NCBI GenBank assembly: GCA_018399435.1
Contig: JAGYOJ010000101.1
Location: forward strand, 1 to 5,887
Reading direction: 5' to 3'
DNA length: 5,887 nucleotides
Source of the DNA: Actinomycetota bacterium
GTDB taxonomy: Bacteria > Actinomycetota > Humimicrobiia > Humimicrobiales > Humimicrobiaceae
Part shown: positions 1 through 4,682 of the stretch, one piece after another
Layout of the letters: each line of letters opens with the position of its first letter
Numbering within the stretch: position 1 is the stretch's first letter
Made by a program: the position numbers and the translations under genes
The notes under the pieces: model-generated
Database searches by the model: none
What the model was told of the DNA's origin: nothing
Seen by the model: the letters and a program-made list of their open reading frames with translations, nothing else

Positions 1-19
1 TTTAAAAACTATTTTTAAA
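1..19. repeat. AT-only inverted repeat (8-bp arms, 3-nt loop)
   Basis: Bases 1-8 (TTTAAAAA) are the exact reverse complement of bases 12-19 (TTTTTAAA), with CTA between them. It could be the tail of a weak terminator of a gene left of the window. AT-only palindromes are common by chance in DNA of this composition, so functional meaning is doubtful. Confidence 0.25.
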
Positions 20-193
20 ATTTTACTATATGAAGTAGGCACGATATAGTGAGTGACACCGTAGAGTAAATAATAATTAACATAAACTTAAAGACTAAGG
101 TATAAGAATATATCCTTCTAGACTTAATAATTTGGTTCGGTAAAGTGTTAAATTATCAAAAAGTATATAAATTTATTCCTATTTCTCAGTTTT

Positions 194-208
194 GGCATAA
201 ATTATGCC
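194..208. promoter_or_regulatory. 15-nt perfect palindrome, operator-like
   Basis: GGCATAA at 194-200 and TTATGCC at 202-208 are exact reverse complements around a single central A. A one-base centre cannot form a stable RNA loop, so this looks more like a dimeric repressor or activator site than a terminator. It lies about 460 bases before birA, with no gene start close by. The protein that might bind it is unknown, and chance occurrence is possible. Confidence 0.25.
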
Positions 209-423
209 TATCAATTTTATTAAAATAATTGTTTTTAATGTTAGAAATTATCTGTTTAGTGATACGTGGACGGTAATTTAGAGAAGCATAAGTTGCCAGG
301 AGGCATATTAGATAAAGCGACATATAATTACCCATGAGTACTGACTGAAAATGTAAAATAAGAAGTTAAAAGGCTTATATGCTTTAGCTGGCACCAAGGT
401 TATTCTAATGAGCCTGGTAACTT

Positions 424-603
424 ATGGCAGCAAGATTTTTAATTGTTGCCCCTACGCATAGATTAGTTTATGATTTAAGCAACGGCAGTAATGGAATGTA
501 AAAATGATAAATGCTAGAGGCTGTTTCTCATGCTTATGCAAAGGTAATTAATGCTAGAAGGCAATTGTTGAGGGAAAAAATATATTATTTAGCAGCGGCA
601 TAA
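424..603 (+). other. Two short in-frame open segments, possible gene remnant
   Basis: An ATG at 424 opens 25 codons (starting MAARFLIVAPTH) that end at TAA 499-501. In the same frame, after three closely spaced stops (TAA 499-501, TGA 505-507, TAA 508-510), an ATG at 511 opens 30 codons (starting MLEAVSHAYAKV) that end at TAA 601-603. A different frame at about 362-442 reads another protein-like stretch (including WHQGYSNEPGNLW). None has a Shine-Dalgarno site or a family match I recognise. The pattern would fit a decayed gene carrying stops and a frameshift, but open segments of this length also arise by chance. Confidence 0.15.
510..562 (+). repeat. Imperfect direct repeat AATGCTAGA(A)GGC
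   Basis: AATGCTAGAGGC at 510-521 recurs as AATGCTAGAAGGC at 550-562, differing by one inserted A. The two copies start 40 bases apart. There are only two copies and no third, so this is not a CRISPR-like or tandem array. It may be chance, or part of the possible gene remnant here. Confidence 0.3.
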
Positions 604-624
604 AGAATTTTTACAAGTAAATAT

Positions 625-653
625 TTGCAGGGCAATAAATAAAATTTTAGAAT
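625..653 (+). promoter_or_regulatory. Candidate promoter of the birA-oad operon
   Basis: TAGAAT at 648-653 matches the sigma-70 type -10 consensus TATAAT at five of six positions. TTGCAG at 625-630 lies 17 bases upstream and keeps only the TTG of the -35 consensus. Transcription would begin near 660, about six bases before the birA ATG, giving a nearly leaderless message. That agrees with the absence of a Shine-Dalgarno site before birA. AT-rich DNA produces such matches often, so this is tentative. Confidence 0.3.
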
Positions 654-665
654 TATATTGAATAT

Positions 666-1394
666 ATGATTAAAAAAATATATTTATCCGAAGTAGAATC
701 TACAAATAATTATGCTATGGAAAATATCCAGGAAATAGAAGACAAAACAGTAGTTTTTGCAGACATACAATCAAAAGGCAAAGGCAGGAATGCGCGGAAT
801 TGGGTTTCAGAGAAAAATAATCTTTTTGCGTCTTTAGTTTTAAAGCCACGATTTGATTTTCAAGAAAAACATACGCTTAATGCGCTTGCACATTATACAG
901 CAGTTGTTTTAGCCAGAGTTTTTAAAAAAAAATATTTAATTGAAACAAAAATTAAATGGCCGAATGATTTATTGGTTGATAGAAAAAAGATTGCGGGAAT
1001 ATTAATAGAAACTATAATACAAGGCTATCTGTTGGAAGCCGTTATCATTGGTATAGGGGTAAATTTAAACTTGGGAAAAGGATTATTAGAAAAAATAGAC
1101 CAGCCAGCAACATCTTTAAATGTTTTATTAAAAAAAGAAATAGACAGAGATGAATTTTTAGATTTTTTATTGAAAGAGTTTTTTTTGCAATATGACGAAT
1201 TATTGGAAAAAGGTTTTTTGTTAATTAAAGAAGAGTATAGCCTTCGGAATATGTTTTTAGGAAAAATGGTTGAGGCAGCTGCCTTTAATAAAAAATATTA
1301 TGGCATTGCAAAAGAGATAACTGATAAGGGCCAGCTTGTTTTAGATTGTAATGGCATAGAAAAGATTATAGATATGGGAGATATAATATGCTGA
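666..1394 (+). CDS. birA: Biotin-[biotin carboxyl carrier] protein ligase, monofunctional
   Basis: This cytoplasmic enzyme activates biotin with ATP to biotinyl-AMP and transfers it to the target lysine of biotin-dependent enzymes; here the obvious client is OadA, two genes downstream. Of 242 residues, the catalytic domain spans about 1-195: STN at 12-14, the adenylate-binding loop GKGRNARNW at 38-46, KWPND at 97-101, KIAGIL at 108-113 with likely catalytic Lys108, and GIGVNLN at 129-135. The SH3-like C-terminal domain spans about 195-242. It lacks the N-terminal winged-helix domain of E. coli BirA, so it should not act as the biotin-operon repressor. The loop departs from the usual GRGRRGRxW (Asn42 and Ala43 replace Arg and Gly), while the Arg at position 41 is kept. 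The ATG at 666 is the first ATG after an in-frame stop at 648-650. No good Shine-Dalgarno site precedes it. The last 7 nt overlap oadG. Confidence 0.93.
   Translation: MIKKIYLSEVESTNNYAMENIQEIEDKTVVFADIQSKGKGRNARNWVSEKNNLFASLVLKPRFDFQEKHTLNALAHYTAVVLARVFKKKYLIETKIKWPNDLLVDRKKIAGILIETIIQGYLLEAVIIGIGVNLNLGKGLLEKIDQPATSLNVLLKKEIDRDEFLDFLLKEFFLQYDELLEKGFLLIKEEYSLRNMFLGKMVEAAAFNKKYYGIAKEITDKGQLVLDCNGIEKIIDMGDIIC
1376..1380 (+). promoter_or_regulatory. Ribosome binding site of oadG inside birA
   Basis: GGGAG lies seven bases before the oadG ATG and within the last codons of birA. It supports the 1388 start, and with the 7-nt overlap it suggests translational coupling between the two genes. Confidence 0.7.
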
Positions 1395-1606
1395 CAGAAG
1401 GGCTTATTACTATAATTATTGGAATGTCTATGGTTTTCTTATTTTTAGCTATTTTAGTAGGCATAATTTATTGTTTGAAATTTTTTATAAAGTTTTTTCC
1501 CATGGGAAGTAAAAGTTCTTCTTTAAAAAAATCCGAAAATCTGGATTCAGTACTTGAAGAAATAGCAGTAGCTGTAGCAGCTATCAAGAAATCTATGAAG
1601 AAATAA
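1388..1606 (+). CDS. oadG: Oxaloacetate decarboxylase gamma subunit (membrane anchor)
   Basis: This small inner-membrane subunit, in known Na+ pumps, holds the soluble alpha subunit to the membrane beta subunit and aids assembly. The 72-residue protein has a short N-terminal tail and one strongly hydrophobic segment at about 6-36. A Ser/Lys-rich hinge follows at about 41-50, and then a cytoplasmic tail with an amphipathic, Ala/Val-rich stretch (EEIAVAVAAIKK, 57-68), typical of the OadG family. Identification rests on this layout and on position: immediately before oadA and with oadB following. It has no histidine, so the His-containing metal-binding tail described for enterobacterial OadG is absent. 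It overlaps birA by 7 nt (the oadG start is read as ATGCTGA, containing the birA stop) and ends 18 nt before oadA. It could be called a generic OAD gamma or MmdD-like subunit; the alpha subunit decides for OAD. Confidence 0.85.
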   Translation: MLTEGLITIIIGMSMVFLFLAILVGIIYCLKFFIKFFPMGSKSSSLKKSENLDSVLEEIAVAVAAIKKSMKK

Positions 1607-1612
1607 ATTAAC

Positions 1613-1617
1613 GGGAG
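1613..1617 (+). promoter_or_regulatory. Ribosome binding site deciding the GTG start of oadA
   Basis: GGGAG lies seven bases before GTG at 1625-1627. The next in-frame ATG (1649) has no such site and would remove the start of the first beta strand of the barrel, so the GTG is preferred. Confidence 0.75.
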
Positions 1618-1624
1618 TTATAAA

Positions 1625-3421
1625 GTGGCAAAAAAATTAATAAAAGTTATGGATCTTTCTTTTAGGGACGGGTTCCAATCTGTATTTGGGGCTAGAGTTT
1701 TAAGAAAAGATTATTTGCCTGCAATAGAAGCAGCCAGGGAAGCTGGGATCAACCATTTTGAAGCTGGCGGCGGAGCAATGTTTCAGTCCTTATATTTCTA
1801 TTGCAATGAAGATGCTTTTAAGACCATGGAAGCTTTTAGAAAAGCTGCAGGGCCTGAGGCAAATTTACAGACTTTGGCAAGAGGGGTTAATGTTGTCGGC
1901 CTGGATTCACAGCCGAGGGATATAATAAAACTCCATGCAGAGCTTTTTAAGAAACACGGGATTGCTACCATTAGAAATTTTGATGCATTAAATGATGTCA
2001 ATAATTTAGTTTACAGCGGACAATGCATAGTTGATGCTGGGCTAAAGCACGAGGTGGTTATTACCATGATGGCATTGCCAAGGGGATGCAAGGGCGCGCA
2101 TGATCCTAAATTTTATATAGGTGTTTTAAAAAATATTTTAGATGCAGGCATACCTTTTAACTCTGTATGTTTTAAGGATGCTTCAGGTACCTCAACACCT
2201 GCTACAGTTTTTGAAACCATAAGGCTTGCACGGAAAATGTTGCCGGAAGGCACCCATTTGAGATTTCATACCCATGAAACGGCAGGGTGCAGTGTTTTGT
2301 GCCATAAAGCAGCGCTTGATGCTGGGGTAGATGGCATTGACTTGGCAATGGCGCCAGTTTCAGGCGGCACTTCCCATGCGGATATAGTTACCATGTGGCA
2401 TGCTTTAAGGGGGACTGAGTATGAGTTGGGAATAAATATTGATAAAACCCTGAAAGCTGAAATGGTTTTTAAGGAGTGCATGAAAGACTATTTTATTCCT
2501 CCGGAAGCACAAAAAGTTGAGCCCCTTATTCCTTTTTCTCCCATGCCTGGAGGCGCTTTGACGGCTAATACTCAAATGATGAGGGATAATAATATTATGG
2601 ATAAGTTTCCGGATATTATCTCAGCAATGGGCGAGGTAGTAAAAAAAGGCGGATTTGGCACAAGCGTTACTCCTGTTTCTCAATTTTATTTTCAGCAAGC
2701 TTTTAATAATGTTATGTTTGGGGAATGGAAAAAAATAGCAGAAGGATATGGGAAAATGGTTCTCGGGTATTTTGGAAAAACTCCCGTGAAGCCAGATGCT
2801 GAAATAATTAAAATTGCTTCTAAACAATTAAACTTACCCCAGACAACAGAAAGCCCCTTAGACATTGATGAAAGGGATCCTGGAAAAGGTGTTGAGGCTT
2901 CTAAAAAAATGCTTATAGAAAATGGGGTAGAAATAACTGATGAAAATATTTTTATTGCAGGAACTTGTAAAGAAAAAGGCATTGCTTTTCTAAAGGGCGA
3001 GGGAAAAGTAATGGTTAGAAAAAAAGAAAAAGAACAAGCTGACACAGAGGCTAATGAGTATACTGTAAATGTTAATAATAAAAAGTATACCATTGTTTTT
3101 GAGGGAGATAATGCAATTGTTAATGGAAAAAAATATAATGTTGGCGTTAAGAAAGGGAGCGCAGAAGGTCAACCATCCTCGGGTTCGGAAAAAATAGAGA
3201 CTGGTGATTCTATTGTTATAAAAGCTCCAGTTTCAGGATCTGTTTTAAAGATATTGGTTGATGTGGGTGATGTTATAGATGAGGGAGAGGTAGTTATGGT
3301 TTTAGAGGCAATGAAAATGGAAACTGAGATAAAGTCAGCTATCGGCGGAACTATTTCTTCTATTGCTGTAAGCCAAGGCCAAAAGATAGAGGCAGGCCAG
3401 GATTTAATTTGTATTAAATAA
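1625..3421 (+). CDS. oadA: Oxaloacetate decarboxylase alpha subunit (carboxyltransferase and biotin carrier)
   Basis: The cytoplasmic alpha subunit of the Na+ pump transfers the carboxyl group of oxaloacetate to its biotin, releasing pyruvate. Its 598 residues fit the family. A TIM-barrel carboxyltransferase domain covers about 5-275, the conserved PYC/OADA domain about 295-465, a linker and small beta-rich stretch about 465-520, and the biotinyl domain about 525-598 with EAMKME at 561-566. The biotinylated Lys564 is 34 residues from the end. Expected metal and catalytic residues are present: Asp15 and Gln18 in RDGFQS, Lys184 in FKDASG (the carbamylated Lys of homologues), His215 and His217 in FHTHE, Thr249 in SGGTS, and Arg86 in ARGVN. 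Several biotin-pocket positions differ from the classical enzymes (Phe17, Gln54, Leu93). A stand-alone pyruvate carboxylase B subunit is the alternative; the flanking oadG and oadB argue for the decarboxylase pump. Confidence 0.92.
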   Translation: MAKKLIKVMDLSFRDGFQSVFGARVLRKDYLPAIEAAREAGINHFEAGGGAMFQSLYFYCNEDAFKTMEAFRKAAGPEANLQTLARGVNVVGLDSQPRDIIKLHAELFKKHGIATIRNFDALNDVNNLVYSGQCIVDAGLKHEVVITMMALPRGCKGAHDPKFYIGVLKNILDAGIPFNSVCFKDASGTSTPATVFETIRLARKMLPEGTHLRFHTHETAGCSVLCHKAALDAGVDGIDLAMAPVSGGTSHADIVTMWHALRGTEYELGINIDKTLKAEMVFKECMKDYFIPPEAQKVEPLIPFSPMPGGALTANTQMMRDNNIMDKFPDIISAMGEVVKKGGFGTSVTPVSQFYFQQAFNNVMFGEWKKIAEGYGKMVLGYFGKTPVKPDAEIIKIASKQLNLPQTTESPLDIDERDPGKGVEASKKMLIENGVEITDENIFIAGTCKEKGIAFLKGEGKVMVRKKEKEQADTEANEYTVNVNNKKYTIVFEGDNAIVNGKKYNVGVKKGSAEGQPSSGSEKIETGDSIVIKAPVSGSVLKILVDVGDVIDEGEVVMVLEAMKMETEIKSAIGGTISSIAVSQGQKIEAGQDLICIK

Positions 3422-3424
3422 ATC

Positions 3425-3434
3425 AGGGGGGAAG
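3425..3434 (+). promoter_or_regulatory. Strong purine-rich ribosome binding site of oadB
   Basis: A run of six G (3426-3431) flanked by A and AAG sits directly before the ATG at 3436, inside the 14-nt gap after oadA. It is the most purine-rich site in the operon and supports this start and efficient independent initiation of the membrane subunit. Confidence 0.65.
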
Positions 3435-3435
3435 A

Positions 3436-4572
3436 ATGCTTATATCAGATTCTTTATATACCATATGGAGATCCACCGGCCTTGCAAATTTTACTATTGG
3501 GCAAGTAGTCATGATTATTGTTGGGCTGGTTTTAATCTGGCTTGGAATTAAAAAAGGTTTTGAACCCCTTTTACTGATACCAATAGGATTTGGCGGGATT
3601 TTAGCTAATATACCCATAGCAGATATTGCTGGAATGGGGTTTTTGGGATTAATTTATGATTTTGGAATCCAAACATCTATTTTCCCTCTTTTAATTTTTA
3701 TGGGCATTGGCGCTATGACTGATTTTGGTCCCCTGATAGCAAACCCAAAAACTGCTTTACTTGGCGGGGCGGCGCAATTTGGAATATTTTCTACATTTTT
3801 TGGTGCTTTATTATTAACAAAATACCTGGGTTTTAATTTCAGTTTAAGTGATGCGGCTTCTATTGGAATAATTGGAGGAGCTGATGGCCCCACAGCCATT
3901 TTCCTGGCATCTAAATTGTCACCTCAACTATTGGGAGCCATTGCTGTTGCGGCATATTCTTATATGGCACTGGTTCCTATTATCCAGCCTCCCATAATGC
4001 GGGTATTAACTACTAAAGATGAGAGAAAAATAGAAATGAAGCAGCTTAGGCATGTTTCAAAAAAAGAAAAAATAATTTTCCCAATAATTATTTTTATCAT
4101 ATGCATAATCTTATTGCCAGACGCAACCCCTATTATTGGAATGCTTATGTTTGGGAATTTAATAAAAGAATGCGGCGTAACGGACAGGCTTTCAAAAACC
4201 GCCCAGAATGAACTGATAAATATTGTCACCATTTTACTTGGTTTATCAATTGGCTCAAGACTACAAGCTGATAAGTTTTTAAAATTAGAAACATTGGGAA
4301 TTATTTTACTGGGCTTGGCTGCTTTTTCCATAGGAACTGCTTCAGGCGTTATTTTAGCAAAAATTATGAATAAATTGTCTAAAGACAAGATCAACCCTCT
4401 TATTGGTGCTGCTGGAGTTTCAGCAGTTCCAATGGCGGCTAGAACTGTAAATAAAACTGGATTAAAGGAAAATCCAAATAATTTCATACTTATGCATGCA
4501 ATGGGTCCAAATGTTGCTGGCGTTATTGGGTCAGCGGTTGCAGCAGGTGTATTGCTGGCATTGTTTTCCTAA
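3436..4572 (+). CDS. oadB: Oxaloacetate decarboxylase beta subunit, Na+-translocating
   Basis: This polytopic inner-membrane subunit decarboxylates carboxybiotin delivered by OadA and couples this to Na+ export. It has 378 residues, within the family range, and about nine to eleven hydrophobic segments (for example about 21-38, 44-58, 83-101, 107-127, 166-188, 212-228, 259-276, 286-310 and 355-376). A charged loop lies at about 192-212. Signature sites are intact: GGADGPT at 147-153 with Asp150, Tyr176 in AYSYMALVP, and Asn320, Gly324, Ser329 and Arg336 in the NPLIG...AGVSAVPMAAR region. These correspond to Klebsiella Asp203, Tyr229, Asn373, Gly377, Ser382 and Arg389 at a constant offset of 53, so the ion pathway looks functional. 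The methylmalonyl-CoA and glutaconyl-CoA decarboxylase beta subunits are close relatives; the pyruvate-type alpha subunit next door makes OadB the best name. It ends the operon. Confidence 0.94.
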   Translation: MLISDSLYTIWRSTGLANFTIGQVVMIIVGLVLIWLGIKKGFEPLLLIPIGFGGILANIPIADIAGMGFLGLIYDFGIQTSIFPLLIFMGIGAMTDFGPLIANPKTALLGGAAQFGIFSTFFGALLLTKYLGFNFSLSDAASIGIIGGADGPTAIFLASKLSPQLLGAIAVAAYSYMALVPIIQPPIMRVLTTKDERKIEMKQLRHVSKKEKIIFPIIIFIICIILLPDATPIIGMLMFGNLIKECGVTDRLSKTAQNELINIVTILLGLSIGSRLQADKFLKLETLGIILLGLAAFSIGTASGVILAKIMNKLSKDKINPLIGAAGVSAVPMAARTVNKTGLKENPNNFILMHAMGPNVAGVIGSAVAAGVLLALFS

Positions 4573-4607
4573 TATTGGATATTAGTAATGGATATAGGAT
4601 TCTTTAG

Positions 4608-4625
4608 TATACTATTATAAGTATA
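4608..4625 (+). terminator. Weak AT hairpin after oadB
   Basis: TATACT at 4608-4613 pairs exactly with AGTATA at 4620-4625 around a 6-nt loop, starting 36 bases after the oadB stop. The stem has a single G-C pair and is not followed by a T run, so it is at best a poor intrinsic terminator. Confidence 0.2.
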
Positions 4626-4645
4626 GAACTAGTACCTATTTAACT

Positions 4646-4665
4646 TTTAAAAAAGCAATTTTAAA
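4646..4665. terminator. Weak AT-only hairpin between the convergent genes
   Basis: TTTAAAA at 4646-4652 pairs with TTTTAAA at 4659-4665 around AAGCAA, 18 bases beyond the end of the minus-strand gene. Read on the minus strand, the loop and second arm give a T-rich run. It might serve as a weak terminator for either or both convergent genes. No GC-rich stem is present. Confidence 0.25.
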
Positions 4666-4682
4666 CTGTAATCCTTCTAAAT

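Larger units (their letters stand above)
1..665. other. Long region without a recognisable gene
   Basis: No frame on either strand stays open for more than a few dozen codons, and no tRNA, rRNA, tmRNA or riboswitch core was recognised by eye. The region is AT-rich and holds an AT-only inverted repeat at its left edge, a 15-nt palindrome at 194-208, short open segments between about 266 and 603, an imperfect direct repeat at 510-562, and a promoter-like pair just before birA. It could be an ordinary long intergenic region, the decayed remains of a gene, or carry an unrecognised small RNA. The sequence alone does not decide between these. Confidence 0.6.

Noticed and set aside
131..150. TTGGTTCGG resembling a tRNA or tmRNA T-arm
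   Set aside because: No matching acceptor stem, anticodon arm or CCA end could be found around it.
666..800. BirA as transcriptional repressor acting on a biotin operator in 1-665
   Set aside because: The protein begins directly with the catalytic domain and has no winged-helix region, and no operator resembling the known BirA site was seen.
921..1190. A9 (924-932) and T8 (1179-1186) runs in birA as phase-variable or slippage sites
   Set aside because: Homopolymers of this length are common in AT-rich genes; the frame is intact and no alternative product or regulatory need is apparent.
1798..3172. Several minus-strand open frames of 60-133 codons within oadA
   Set aside because: They are antisense shadows of a full-length conserved gene, with no recognisable product.
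3423..4487. Minus-strand open frames, up to 175 codons, opposite oadB
   Set aside because: Antisense to hydrophobic codons of a conserved membrane protein; low stop density there is expected, and no start signals are seen.
1625..4572. Methylmalonyl-CoA or glutaconyl-CoA decarboxylase pump
   Set aside because: Those pumps share the beta subunit type but use an acyl-CoA carboxyltransferase alpha subunit; here the alpha subunit has the pyruvate-type TIM barrel with the metal-binding HTH pair.
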